A DNA stretch of 64,000 bases from Streptomyces cinnabarinus. GTDB taxonomy: Bacteria > Actinomycetota > Actinomycetes > Streptomycetales > Streptomycetaceae. Location of the stretch: contig NZ_CP114413.1 of the NCBI RefSeq assembly GCF_027270315.1, positions 6,262,001 through 6,326,000 of the forward strand. Direction: 5' to 3'. Shown here in pieces: positions 32,216 to 40,026 of the stretch. Below the pieces are notes generated by a model, which worked only from the letters and a program-made list of their open reading frames with translations, searched no databases and had not been told where the DNA came from. Position numbers and translations under genes: made by a program. Within the stretch, counting starts at the first letter, position 1. The number at the start of each line of letters is the position of its first letter.

Positions 32216-33692
32216 CGCACCCGCCTCCCCCGTCCGCGTCCGTTTCTGCCCGTCGCCGACCGGCAACCCCCATGTGGGCCTGGTCCGCACCGCCCTGTTC
32301 AACTGGGCGTTCGCCAAGCACCACGGCGGCACCCTGGTCTTCCGCATCGAGGACACCGACGCGGCCCGCGACTCGGAGGAGTCGTACAACCAGCTGCTGG
32401 ACTCGATGCGCTGGCTGGGCTTCGACTGGGACGAGGGCCCCGAGATCGGCGGCCCGCACGCGCCCTACCGCCAGTCGCAGCGCATGGACCTGTACAAGGA
32501 CGTCGCGCAGAAGCTCCTGGACGGCGGCCATGCCTACCGCTGCTACTGCTCCCAGGCAGAGCTGGACACCCGCCGCGAGGCGGCGCGCGCGGCCGGCAAG
32601 CCCTCGGGCTACGACGGCCACTGCCGCGACCTCTCCGAGGCGCAGGTCGCCGAGTACCGGGCCCAGGGCCGCGAGCCGATCGTCCGCTTCCGTATGCCCG
32701 ACGAGACGATCACCTTCACCGACCTGGTCCGCGGCGAGCTGACCTTCACCCCGGAGAACGTCCCGGACTACGGCATCGTCCGCGCGAACGGCGCCCCTCT
32801 CTACACGCTCGTCAACCCGGTCGACGACGCCCTGATGGAGATCACCCACGTCCTGCGCGGCGAGGACCTGCTCTCCTCGACGCCCCGTCAGATCGCCCTG
32901 TACAAGGCGCTGTTGGAGCTCGGCATCGCCAAGAGCGTCCCCGCCTTCGGTCACTTGCCGTACGTGATGGGCGAGGGCAACAAGAAGCTGTCCAAGCGCG
33001 ACCCCGAGTCGTCCCTCAACCTCTACCGCGAGCGCGGCTTCCTGCCCGAGGGCCTGCTCAACTACCTCTCCCTGCTTGGCTGGTCGCTCTCGGCCGACCA
33101 GGACATCTTCACGATGGACGAGATGGTCGCGGCCTTCGACATCGCCGATGTGCAGCCCAACCCGGCCCGCTTCGACCTGAAGAAGTGCGAGTCGATCAAC
33201 GGCGACCACATCCGCATGCTCGACGTGAAGGACTTCACCGAGCGCTGCGCCCCCTGGCTGAAGGCCCCGCACGCCCCCTGGGCCCCGGAGGACTTCGACG
33301 AGTCGAAGTGGCAGGCGATCGCCCCGCACGCCCAGACCCGGCTGAAGGTCCTCTCGGAGATCACGGACAACGTCGACTTCCTGTTCCTGGCGGAGCCGGT
33401 CTTCGACGAGGCGTCCTGGACGAAGGCGATGAAGGAGGGCTCCGACGCCCTGCTCCGCACGGCCCGCGAGAAGCTGGAGTCGGCGGACTGGACCTCCCCG
33501 GAGTCCCTCAAGGAGGCCGTCCTGACCGCCGGCGAGGCCCACGGCCTCAAGCTCGGCAAGGCCCAGGCCCCGGTCCGCGTCGCCGTCACCGGCCGCACCG
33601 TCGGTCTCCCCCTCTTCGAGTCCCTGGAAGTCCTGGGCAAGGAGACGACGCTGGCGCGCGTCGACGCGGCGCTGGCGAAGCTCACCGCGTGA
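32208..33692 (+). CDS. gltX: Glutamyl-tRNA synthetase
   Basis: 494 residues from GTG 32208, overlapping the FAH gene's end. A class I synthetase, it charges tRNA-Glu, and in Streptomyces also tRNA-Gln, which is later amidated by GatCAB. The Rossmann-fold HIGH motif appears as PSPTGNPHVGLVR (about residues 15-27) and the KMSKS motif as NKKLSKRDPE. FRIEDTD and the connective-domain segments LLSSTPRQIALY and FGHLPYVMGEG are typical. The C-terminal helical anticodon-binding part (about 330-494) ends VDAALAKLTA. Five cognate Gln and Glu tRNA genes lie less than 1 kb downstream, after a terminator and a HAD phosphatase gene. Confidence 0.96.
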   Translation: MASAPASPVRVRFCPSPTGNPHVGLVRTALFNWAFAKHHGGTLVFRIEDTDAARDSEESYNQLLDSMRWLGFDWDEGPEIGGPHAPYRQSQRMDLYKDVAQKLLDGGHAYRCYCSQAELDTRREAARAAGKPSGYDGHCRDLSEAQVAEYRAQGREPIVRFRMPDETITFTDLVRGELTFTPENVPDYGIVRANGAPLYTLVNPVDDALMEITHVLRGEDLLSSTPRQIALYKALLELGIAKSVPAFGHLPYVMGEGNKKLSKRDPESSLNLYRERGFLPEGLLNYLSLLGWSLSADQDIFTMDEMVAAFDIADVQPNPARFDLKKCESINGDHIRMLDVKDFTERCAPWLKAPHAPWAPEDFDESKWQAIAPHAQTRLKVLSEITDNVDFLFLAEPVFDEASWTKAMKEGSDALLRTAREKLESADWTSPESLKEAVLTAGEAHGLKLGKAQAPVRVAVTGRTVGLPLFESLEVLGKETTLARVDAALAKLTA

Positions 33693-33707
33693 CCTGAACC
33701 ACAGATG

Positions 33708-33739
33708 AGGGGCGGCACCCGGAGAACGGGGCCGCCCCT
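33708..33739 (+). terminator. Terminator of gltX
   Basis: AGGGGCGGC (33708-33716) pairs with GCCGCCCCT (33731-33739). It starts 16 nt past the gltX stop. Confidence 0.7.
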
Positions 33740-33786
33740 CCGGCGTTGCCGGGACGCGCGCACCGCCCCGGAGTTACGGTCGGACC

Positions 33787-34518
33787 ATGAGCATTCGCGC
33801 CGTGGTCTGGGACGTTGACGACACTCTCTTCGACTACACGACCGCGGACCGTGAGGGCATGCGGGCGCATCTGGTGACCGAGGGGCTGATGAGCCGGTAC
33901 GGCACCGCGGAGCAGGCACTCGACCATTGGCGGGAGATCACCGACCGGCAGTGGGCGCGGTTCTCGGCCGGCGAGGCGAGCTTCGAGGGGCAGCGGCGGG
34001 ACCGGGTGCGGGTGTTCCTGGACGCGGAGCTGAGCGACGCCGAGGCCGATGACTGGTTCCAGCGGTACTTGGCGCACTACGAGGCCGCCTGGGCGCTCTT
34101 CCCGGACGTCCTGCCGGCACTGGAGAGCCTCGCCGCCAGCCATCGGCACGCCGTGCTCTCCAACTCCAGCATCCACGTCCAGGACCGCAAGCTGCGCCTG
34201 CTCGGCGTGCGGGACCGCTTCGAGGCCGTCCTGTGCGCCGCCGAACTGGGCGTCTCCAAGCCCGAGGCCGGGGCGTTCCTCGCCGCCTGCGCCGCACTGG
34301 AGCTGGCGCCGCACGAGGTGGCGTACGTCGGGGACCATCCGGAGATCGACGGGCGGGGCGCCGCCGACGCCGGGCTGCTGTCCGTCTGGATCGATCGCGG
34401 CACCGTGTCGGCCGGCGCCGGCGCACCCGTCGGCCCGCACCGGATCGGCACCCTCGCCGAACTCCCCGCGATCCTCGGCGCGGATACCCGTTTTGGAGCC
34501 CCGTCCACCTTCGGGTAA
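33787..34518 (+). CDS. HAD-superfamily hydrolase
   Basis: 243 residues from ATG 33787. Haloacid-dehalogenase motifs are in order: motif I WDVDDTLFD (nucleophile Asp in DxDxT, residues 9-13), motif II VLSNSS, motif III lysine in LGVSKPEAGAF, and motif IV VGDHPEIDGRGA. A helical cap of about 80 residues lies between motifs I and II. Such proteins are small-molecule phosphatases with broad specificity (YjjG or phosphoglycolate-phosphatase-like). The gene has its own 47-bp upstream space after the gltX terminator and is followed by the tRNA array. The substrate is unknown. Confidence 0.9.
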   Translation: MSIRAVVWDVDDTLFDYTTADREGMRAHLVTEGLMSRYGTAEQALDHWREITDRQWARFSAGEASFEGQRRDRVRVFLDAELSDAEADDWFQRYLAHYEAAWALFPDVLPALESLAASHRHAVLSNSSIHVQDRKLRLLGVRDRFEAVLCAAELGVSKPEAGAFLAACAALELAPHEVAYVGDHPEIDGRGAADAGLLSVWIDRGTVSAGAGAPVGPHRIGTLAELPAILGADTRFGAPSTFG

Positions 34519-34609
34519 TGTTCTTTCTGCGCCGCCGAGGAGCGGGCCGAAAGGCCGGTGAACGGAGGCGCAAGCTAGAACAAGAACCCCTCTGGGGCTT
34601 GCGTTCCAG

Positions 34610-34681
34610 TGGCCTATGGTGTAATTGGCAGCACGACTGATTCTGGTTCAGTTAGTCTTGGTTCGAGTCCAGGTAGGCCAG
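34610..34681 (+). tRNA. tRNA-Gln (CUG), copy 1
   Basis: 72 nt. Acceptor arm TGGCCTA/TAGGCCA; anticodon loop TTCTGGT, so anticodon CTG; T-arm GGTTCGAGTCC; discriminator G. CCA is not encoded. It differs from copy 2 only by a compensated C-G to T-A pair at 4:69. Confidence 0.95.
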
Positions 34682-34702
34682 CTCGCAGAGCTTATCTGCA
34701 AC

Positions 34703-34775
34703 GCCCCCGTTGTGTAGCGGCCTAGCACGCTGCCCTCTCAAGGCAGTAGCGCCGGTTCGAATCCGGTCGGGGGTA
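34703..34775 (+). tRNA. tRNA-Glu (CUC), copy 1
   Basis: 73 nt. Acceptor GCCCCCG/CGGGGGT; anticodon stem CTGCC/GGCAG around CTCTCAA (anticodon CTC); T-loop GTTCGAATC; discriminator A. CCA is not encoded. Copies 2 and 3 have CCGCC/GGCGG in the anticodon stem. Confidence 0.95.
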
Positions 34776-34804
34776 CGGTGATCTCCTTCGCGATGATCGC
34801 TAGG

Positions 34805-34877
34805 GCCCCCGTTGTGTAGCGGCCTAGCACGCCGCCCTCTCAAGGCGGTAGCGCCGGTTCGAATCCGGTCGGGGGTA
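34805..34877 (+). tRNA. tRNA-Glu (CUC), copy 2
   Basis: 73 nt. Identical to copy 3. It differs from copy 1 by a compensated pair in the anticodon stem (28:42, T-A to C-G). Confidence 0.95.
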
Positions 34878-34897
34878 CTGACTGGTCTAAACCACAT

Positions 34898-34969
34898 TGG
34901 TCTATGGTGTAATTGGCAGCACGACTGATTCTGGTTCAGTTAGTCTTGGTTCGAGTCCAGGTAGACCAG
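34898..34969 (+). tRNA. tRNA-Gln (CUG), copy 2
   Basis: 72 nt. Acceptor TGGTCTA/TAGACCA, anticodon CTG, discriminator G. The rest is identical to copy 1. Confidence 0.95.
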
Positions 34970-34998
34970 CTCGGACCTGCGGAAACGCAGTGTCCAAC

Positions 34999-35071
34999 GC
35001 CCCCGTTGTGTAGCGGCCTAGCACGCCGCCCTCTCAAGGCGGTAGCGCCGGTTCGAATCCGGTCGGGGGTA
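34999..35071 (+). tRNA. tRNA-Glu (CUC), copy 3
   Basis: 73 nt. Same sequence as copy 2. It is the last gene of the array and is followed 9 nt later by a terminator. Confidence 0.95.
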
Positions 35072-35079
35072 CTTCCGGC

Positions 35080-35111
35080 AAAGGCCCTTCACCTCGCGGT
35101 GGAGGGCCTTT
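35080..35111 (+). terminator. Terminator of the tRNA array
   Basis: AAAGGCCCTTCACC pairs with GGTGGAGGGCCTTT around CTCG-type loop bases, with one G-T pair. It also lies just past the convergent MerR gene's stop (35120), so it may work both ways. Confidence 0.8.
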
Positions 35112-35119
35112 CGCGTTGC

Positions 35120-35764
35120 CTACTCCAGGCCGTACCGCCGCGAGGACTCCTCCTCCTGGGCCAGCCGGTGCAACGCCCTGAGCATCGGCTCGACCAGCAC
35201 CACGCCCAGCACCGCGACCTCCGCCTTCTCGGACTCCGTCACATGCGACTCCATGAACTCCATGTCCAGCTCGGCCACTTGGTGCATCAGCCGGGCGTAG
35301 GGCACAAGGCCTTCGATGCTCCACTCGTAGCCGATCCGCCGTAGCGCGGCCGCCGCCACCACGAGGGAGCGGAAGGACGGCGAGATCGTGGTCAGGGACT
35401 GCGCGTGGGACCAGCCCAGCCGGGCGAGCAGTTCCTCCATCGCGGCCCGCGCGCCCCGCACGAACTCGTCGTCGGCGTCCGGTTCCGGCACCTGTGGCAG
35501 TGCCCACACCGAGGCGCCCAGGCGCATCGCGCGGGGCAGGGAGTCGTCGTCGACATGGCCGAGCACCTCCCTGACCGTCGCCACCGGCACCCGGCCGACC
35601 TGGATCATCGCGCGCACCAGCCGCAGCCGGCGCAGATGCTCCTCGTCGTACTCGGCGGTGGTCGCGTTGATCTGGCGGCCCGGCGTCAACAGCCCCTCGC
35701 GCAGGTAGTACTTGATCGTCGCGGTGGACACACCACTGCGCTCGCTGAGTTCGGCCAGCCGCAT
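35120..35764 (-). CDS. MerR-family transcriptional regulator
   Basis: 214 residues from ATG 35764; GGAAAGG upstream fits this start, and longer readings begin inside the operator. The N-terminal winged helix (MRLAELSERSGVSTATIKYY, then LREGLLTPGR) is typical of MerR, with EYDEEHLRRLRLVRAMIQVG as the wing and linker. No cysteine-rich metal site is present, so a small-molecule ligand is likely. The C-terminal half (about 95-214) is helical, with acidic stretches. It is divergent from a DUF4188 gene, and the space between them (35765-35851) carries a perfect GGATAG-5-CTATCC inverted repeat, so autoregulation and control of the DUF4188 gene are likely. Confidence 0.88.
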   Translation of the reverse strand: MRLAELSERSGVSTATIKYYLREGLLTPGRQINATTAEYDEEHLRRLRLVRAMIQVGRVPVATVREVLGHVDDDSLPRAMRLGASVWALPQVPEPDADDEFVRGARAAMEELLARLGWSHAQSLTTISPSFRSLVVAAAALRRIGYEWSIEGLVPYARLMHQVAELDMEFMESHVTESEKAEVAVLGVVLVEPMLRALHRLAQEEESSRRYGLE

Positions 35765-35793
35765 CCCTTGACGCCTTTCCTTGGGCAGTGCCA

Positions 35794-35833
35794 CTATCCA
35801 AGCACCGACCAAAAGGATAGTTCAGCTATCCAA
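35794..35833. promoter_or_regulatory. Likely MerR operator between merR-like and DUF4188 genes
   Basis: GGATAGTTCAGCTATCC (35815-35831) is a perfect 6-5-6 inverted repeat. CTATCCAA occurs at 35794-35801 and again at 35826-35833, giving a third half-site. It lies between the two divergent start codons. Confidence 0.65.
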
Positions 35834-35851
35834 TAACGGGGAGAGGTCGTC

Positions 35852-36370
35852 ATGGTGGCGAAGCCGGTGCTGGAGCGCACGACCGCGGATGCCAAGGGCG
35901 ATGTGGTCGTCCTGCTCATCGGGATGCGCATCAACCGCTTCTGGGCGGTGCATCACTGGCTGCCGGTGGCCGTGGCCATGCCGCGGATGCTGCGGGAGCT
36001 GAGCAAGGACCGCGGCCAGGGCCTGCTCAGCCACGTCCTGCTCACCGCGTCGCCGCGGACGTACTACGTGGTGCAGTACTGGGAGTCCAAGGAGAAGCTC
36101 TACGCCTACGCGCACTCGCCGCGGATGCTGCACCACAAGGCGTGGTCGATCATCAACCGCAAGGAACGCGCGGGCAAGGCGCGCGGGCACGTGGGGCTCT
36201 GGCACGAGGCCTATGTGGTGCCCGAGGGCTCGTACGAGTCCATCTACGCGGACATGCCGGCCTTCGGACTCGCGGCGGCGCACGGGCAGGTGCCGCTGGA
36301 GCGGCGCGGGCGCACCGCGAAGGACCGGTACGCGCACCGCACGGCCGGGGCGGAGAAGGAGACTGCCTGA
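35852..36370 (+). CDS. DUF4188 domain protein
   Basis: 172 residues from ATG 35852, with GGGGAGAGG about 6 nt upstream. It matches DUF4188-type proteins: VVVLLIGMRINRFWAVHHWLPV, PRMLRELSKDRGQGLLSH, YYVVQYWESKEKLYAYA and GLWHEAYVVPEGSYESIYADMP. The conserved paired histidines (AVHHW, LHHKAW) and the dimeric alpha/beta-barrel look resemble heme-binding monooxygenase or aldoxime-dehydratase-like proteins, but the activity is not established. Its divergent pairing with a MerR regulator sharing a clear operator suggests an inducible detoxification or stress role. A strong hairpin follows the gene. Confidence 0.83.
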   Translation: MVAKPVLERTTADAKGDVVVLLIGMRINRFWAVHHWLPVAVAMPRMLRELSKDRGQGLLSHVLLTASPRTYYVVQYWESKEKLYAYAHSPRMLHHKAWSIINRKERAGKARGHVGLWHEAYVVPEGSYESIYADMPAFGLAAAHGQVPLERRGRTAKDRYAHRTAGAEKETA

Positions 36371-36384
36371 CCCAAGGGGGGAGT

Positions 36385-36424
36385 CGAGGAGGGCCTGCCG
36401 CGGCGTTGAGGCAGGCCCTCCTCG
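36385..36424. terminator. Terminator between DUF4188 gene and ndgR
   Basis: AGGAGGGCCTGCC (36387-36399) pairs perfectly with GGCAGGCCCTCCT (36410-36422), flanked by CG pairs. It lies between convergent stops. Confidence 0.85.
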
Positions 36425-36438
36425 GCGTGATCCGGAGG

Positions 36439-37155
36439 TCAGCCGGTGCGGCGCAGGGCCTCGGAGAGCCGGGCGGCGGCGTCGATGACCGCCTGCGCGT
36501 GCATCCGGCCCGGGTGGCGGGTCAGGCGCTCGATGGGCCCGGAGACCGACACAGCGGCCACGACGCGGTTGGAGGGGCCGCGCACGGGCGCGGAGACCGA
36601 GGCCACGCCCGGCTCGCGCTCACCGATCGACTGGGCCCAGCCGCGGCGCCGTACGCCCGACAGGGCCGTCGCCGTGAAGCGGGCGCCCTGGAGGCCGCGG
36701 TGCAGGCGCTCGGGCTCCTCCCAGGCCATGAGGATCTGGGCGGAGGAGCCCGCCTTCATCGTGAGCGTCGAGCCGACCGGGACCGTGTCCCTGAGGCCGG
36801 ACAGGCGCTCCGCCGCGGCGACGCAGATGCGCATGTCGCCCTGGCGGCGGTAGAGCTGGGCGCTCTCGCCCGTGATGTCACGGAGGTGGGTGAGCACCGG
36901 GCCCGCCGTGGCGAGGAGACGGTCCTCGCCGGCCGCCGCGGCCAGCTCCGCAAGCCGAGGACCGAGAATGAAACGGCCCTGCATGTCGCGCGCCACCATA
37001 CGGTGGTGTTCCAAAGCCACGGCCAGCCGGTGGGCCGTGGGTCGTGCGAGTCCGGTGGCCGCCACAAGCCCCGCGAGGGTGGCAGGCCCGGACTCCAGGG
37101 CGCTCAGGACAAGGGCTGCCTTGTCCAGAACGCCGACGCCGCTACTGTTGTCCAT
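36439..37155 (-). CDS. ndgR: IclR-family regulator NdgR
   Basis: 238 residues from ATG 37155. An IclR winged helix covers about residues 8-68 (LDKAALVLSALESGPATLAG, TGLARPTAHRLAVAL), followed by the GAF-like effector domain with GMRICVAAAE-type (GDMRICVAAAERLSG), LTMKAGSSAQILMAW and GVRRRGWAQSIGEREPGVAS. Its position directly divergent from leuCD and its size match NdgR of S. coelicolor, an IclR regulator that I recall controls leuCD and other amino acid genes and antibiotic production. The intergenic region holds a 17-bp pseudopalindrome suited to an IclR dimer. The name rests on position and family together. Confidence 0.9.
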   Translation of the reverse strand: MDNSSGVGVLDKAALVLSALESGPATLAGLVAATGLARPTAHRLAVALEHHRMVARDMQGRFILGPRLAELAAAAGEDRLLATAGPVLTHLRDITGESAQLYRRQGDMRICVAAAERLSGLRDTVPVGSTLTMKAGSSAQILMAWEEPERLHRGLQGARFTATALSGVRRRGWAQSIGEREPGVASVSAPVRGPSNRVVAAVSVSGPIERLTRHPGRMHAQAVIDAAARLSEALRRTG

Positions 37156-37168
37156 GAAACGATACTCA

Positions 37169-37210
37169 CGTCTCACTCTGTGAAACGCAAGTTCCTTTTT
37201 TCGTGAGACG
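37169..37210. promoter_or_regulatory. Likely NdgR operator in the ndgR-leuC intergenic region
   Basis: GTCTCACTCTGTGAAAC (37170-37186) is a 6-5-6 pseudopalindrome with one mismatch. CGTCTCAC (37169-37176) is also matched by an exact complement GTGAGACG at 37203-37210. Both lie 14-55 nt upstream of ndgR and about 140-180 nt before leuC. Confidence 0.6.
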
Positions 37211-37347
37211 CGCAACCCTTGGAGACACAGCGGCCCGCAGACCAACGGGCCTGGCGGCGGCTGCCCGGTGAATCCAGGGGTGCGGGCGCCGCTTCCGGAA
37301 GATCTCTAGTTGGGCCGGGCACACCTTTGCCGGCCGGAGGGAAAGCG

Positions 37348-38778
37348 ATGGGTAGGACACTCGCGGAGAAGGTCTGGGACGACCACGTCGTCCGGCGCGC
37401 CGAGGGCGAGCCCGACCTCCTCTTCATCGATCTGCACCTGCTGCACGAGGTGACCAGCCCGCAGGCCTTCGACGGCCTGCGCAAGAGCGGTCGCCAGGTC
37501 CGCCGGCTCGACCTGACCATCGCCACCGAGGATCACAACACCCCGACCCTCGACATCGACAAGCCCATCGCCGACCCGGTCTCCCGGGTCCAGCTGGAGA
37601 CGCTGCGCAAGAACGCCGCCGAGTTCGGTGTGCGGCTGCACCCGCTGGGCGACGTCGAGCAGGGTGTCGTGCACGTCGTCGGCCCGCAGCTGGGCCTGAC
37701 CCAGCCCGGTATGACCGTGGTCTGCGGCGACTCCCACACCTCCACGCACGGCGCCTTCGGCGGCCTCGCCTTCGGCATCGGCACCTCCCAGGTCGAGCAT
37801 GTGCTGGCCACCCAGACGCTGCCGCTGGTCCGCCCGAAGACCATGGCCATCACCGTCGACGGCGAACTGCCCGACGGCGTCACTGCCAAGGACCTCATCC
37901 TGGCGATCATCGCCAAGATCGGCACCGGCGGCGGCCAGGGCTACGTCCTGGAGTACCGCGGCTCCGCCATCGAGAAGCTCTCGATGGAGGCCCGGATGAC
38001 CATCTGTAACATGTCGATCGAGGCCGGTGCCCGCGCGGGCATGATCGCCCCCGACCAGACCACGTTCGACTACCTGGAGGGCCGTCCGCACGCCCCCAAG
38101 GGCGAGGACTGGGACGCGGCCGTCGCGTACTGGAAGACCCTGAAGACGGACGAGGACGCCGAGTTCGACGCCGAGGTCGTCATCGAGGCCGCCGAACTGT
38201 CGCCGTTCGTCACCTGGGGCACCAACCCCGGTCAGGGCGCGCCGCTTTCGGCGTCCGTCCCCGATCCTGCTTCGTACGAAGACGCTTCGGAGCGCCTGGC
38301 CGCCGAAAAGGCCCTGGAATACATGGGGTTGGAGGCCGGTCAGCCGCTCGGCTCCATCAAGGTGGACACCGTCTTCGTAGGCTCCTGCACCAACGGCCGC
38401 ATCGAGGACCTGCGCGCCGCCGCCGAACTCGTCAAGGGCCGCAAAGTCGCCGACGGCGTACGGATGCTGGTCGTCCCCGGCTCCGCGCGGGTGGGTCTGC
38501 AGGCCGTCTCCGAGGGCCTGGACGTGGTCTTCAAGGAGGCCGGCGCCGAGTGGCGGCACGCGGGCTGCTCGATGTGCCTCGGCATGAACCCCGACCAGCT
38601 GGCCCCCGGAGAGCGCTCCGCGTCCACCTCCAACCGCAACTTCGAGGGCAGGCAGGGCAAGGGCGGCCGTACGCATCTGGTGTCGCCGCAGGTCGCGGCC
38701 GCCACCGCCGTGCTGGGCCACCTGGCCTCCCCGGCCGACCTGTCCGACGCCGAGCCCCGTACGCCCGCTGGAGTCTGA
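37348..38778 (+). CDS. leuC: 3-isopropylmalate dehydratase large subunit
   Basis: 476 residues from ATG 37348; GGAGGG 6 nt upstream rules out the longer frame. With LeuD it isomerises 2-isopropylmalate to 3-isopropylmalate in leucine synthesis; the same enzyme normally handles citramalate. Aconitase-family motifs are HEVTSPQAFDGL, VVCGDSHTSTHGAFG, GTSQVEHVLATQTL, and the 4Fe-4S cysteines in VFVGSCTNGRIEDLR and HAGCSMCLGMNPDQL. The C-terminal SNRNFEGRQGKGGRTHLVSP is typical. leuD follows after 6 nt, so the two form an operon, probably under the divergent ndgR product. Confidence 0.96.
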   Translation: MGRTLAEKVWDDHVVRRAEGEPDLLFIDLHLLHEVTSPQAFDGLRKSGRQVRRLDLTIATEDHNTPTLDIDKPIADPVSRVQLETLRKNAAEFGVRLHPLGDVEQGVVHVVGPQLGLTQPGMTVVCGDSHTSTHGAFGGLAFGIGTSQVEHVLATQTLPLVRPKTMAITVDGELPDGVTAKDLILAIIAKIGTGGGQGYVLEYRGSAIEKLSMEARMTICNMSIEAGARAGMIAPDQTTFDYLEGRPHAPKGEDWDAAVAYWKTLKTDEDAEFDAEVVIEAAELSPFVTWGTNPGQGAPLSASVPDPASYEDASERLAAEKALEYMGLEAGQPLGSIKVDTVFVGSCTNGRIEDLRAAAELVKGRKVADGVRMLVVPGSARVGLQAVSEGLDVVFKEAGAEWRHAGCSMCLGMNPDQLAPGERSASTSNRNFEGRQGKGGRTHLVSPQVAAATAVLGHLASPADLSDAEPRTPAGV

Positions 38779-38784
38779 GAAGTC

Positions 38785-39378
38785 ATGGAAGCATTCACCA
38801 CGCACACCGGCCGGGGCGTCCCGCTGCGCCGTTCCAACGTCGACACCGACCAGATCATCCCTGCTCACTGGCTCAAGAAGGTGACCCGGGACGGTTTCGA
38901 GGACGGGCTGTTCGAGGCCTGGCGCAAGGACGGGTCGTTCATCCTCAACCAGCCCGAGCGGCAGGGTGCCACGGTGCTGGTCGCGGGTCCCGACTTCGGT
39001 ACCGGGTCCTCCCGTGAGCACGCCGTCTGGGCGCTGCAGAACTACGGCTTCAAGGCCGTCATCTCCTCCCGGTTCGCCGACATCTTCCGCGGCAACTCGC
39101 TCAAGAACGGCCTGCTCACGGTGGTTCTGGAGCAGAAGATCGTGGACGCGCTGTGGGATCTCACCGAGGAGAACCCCGAGGCCGAGATCACCGTCGACCT
39201 GGAGAACCGCGAGGTGCGCGCCGAGGGCGTCACCGCCTCCTTCGAGCTGGACGAGAACTCCCGCTGGCGGCTGCTGAACGGCCTGGACGACATCTCCATC
39301 ACCCTCCAGAACGAGGCCGACATCGCCACGTACGAGGCCAAGCGGCCGTCGTACAAGCCGCAGACGCTCCAGGCGTGA
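38785..39378 (+). CDS. leuD: 3-isopropylmalate dehydratase small subunit
   Basis: 197 residues, normal LeuD length. It is the swivel domain that completes the isopropylmalate isomerase active site with LeuC. Motifs are VPLRRSNVDTDQIIPAHWLK, FILNQPERQGATVLVAGPDF, FGTGSSREHAVWALQNYGF and SSRFADIFRGNSLKNGLL. The start lies 6 nt past the leuC stop, so expression is coupled. A perfect hairpin with a GTACCCCCGATC stem lies about 60 nt after its stop. In an organism with CimA, LeuCD also serves the citramalate route to isoleucine, linking this operon to the gene at 5322. Confidence 0.96.
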   Translation: MEAFTTHTGRGVPLRRSNVDTDQIIPAHWLKKVTRDGFEDGLFEAWRKDGSFILNQPERQGATVLVAGPDFGTGSSREHAVWALQNYGFKAVISSRFADIFRGNSLKNGLLTVVLEQKIVDALWDLTEENPEAEITVDLENREVRAEGVTASFELDENSRWRLLNGLDDISITLQNEADIATYEAKRPSYKPQTLQA

Positions 39379-39439
39379 CGCCGGACGGTCTCCGGAGCAA
39401 CTGAACAGGTCGAGATTCGGCCACCGAAACACCCCCGCC

Positions 39440-39468
39440 GTACCCCCGATCAGCCCGATCGGGGGTAC
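39440..39468 (+). terminator. Terminator of leuCD
   Basis: GTACCCCCGATC pairs perfectly with GATCGGGGGTAC around AGCCC. The rest of the 277-bp gap to the next gene shows no gene. Confidence 0.8.
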
Positions 39469-39655
39469 AGCTGCGTCTGCACCCGAACGGCTCCGCGCGC
39501 GCCGGTCGCCGCGCACAACTTCCCACGTTAGGAGGGGTGTTGTCGGGGTAGGCGAGCCTTGAGGCCAAGACCGTCGCGCGTGCTCGGAAGGCCGTTTGAG
39601 GCGGCAGTTGCACCCTGAGCAGGCGACAACTCGCCCCAGATGGCACAATCTGTGC

Positions 39656-39889
39656 ATGGAACACGACGGCCAACTCCAGCTCTACGCGGCGGTCGCGGAC
39701 CAACTCAAGGAAGCGCACACAAGAGTGCGCGCACTGCAAGTCCCGGAGGGCGTACGGATGGCGCTGACCCGGAAGCTGCTGGTCATTACGGCCGCGGCCA
39801 AGCACGATCTCGCCGATGCGGCAAGGCGTCTGGAGGCGTTCACGGCAGACCTCGACGCGGGTCGACTCCCCGACGACGAGGAACGCTGA
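39656..39889 (+). CDS. Small helical protein, unknown function
   Basis: 77 residues from ATG 39656. It is predicted to be a two- or three-helix protein rich in Ala, Leu and charged residues: QLYAAVADQLKEAHTRVRAL, ALTRKLLVITAAAKHDLADA and ARRLEAFTADLDAG. The heptad-like spacing of Leu/Ala suggests a short coiled coil. Codon use is typical of the chromosome. It precedes hupS by 137 bp, in which a convincing hupS promoter is visible, so it is not in the same operon. I do not recognise a named family. The equivalent position in S. coelicolor holds a small hypothetical gene, from memory. Confidence 0.75.
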   Translation: MEHDGQLQLYAAVADQLKEAHTRVRALQVPEGVRMALTRKLLVITAAAKHDLADAARRLEAFTADLDAGRLPDDEER

Positions 39890-39946
39890 GAGCTCCGTAG
39901 AGCGCCGAATCCGTTGCGGCACAAGGGTGATAAGCCCGTTTCGTGT

Positions 39947-39975
39947 TTGATTTGCGGTATATATCTGCCTAACGT
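39947..39975 (+). promoter_or_regulatory. Probable hupS promoter
   Basis: TTGATT (39947-39952) and TAACGT (39970-39975) are separated by 17 nt, fitting the HrdB-type -35/-10 pattern. They lie in an unusually AT-rich stretch (GTATATATCTG) about 52 nt before the hupS start. Confidence 0.6.
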
Positions 39976-40026
39976 GCGAAAAAGCTTGAACACTTTCGTT
40001 CTGGCGATGTCTCCGAAGGGGAAGAC

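Noticed and set aside
34610..35120. Integrated element at the tRNA array
   Set aside because: No integrase, excisionase or duplicated tRNA 3' end next to foreign DNA is present; the flanking genes are ordinary.
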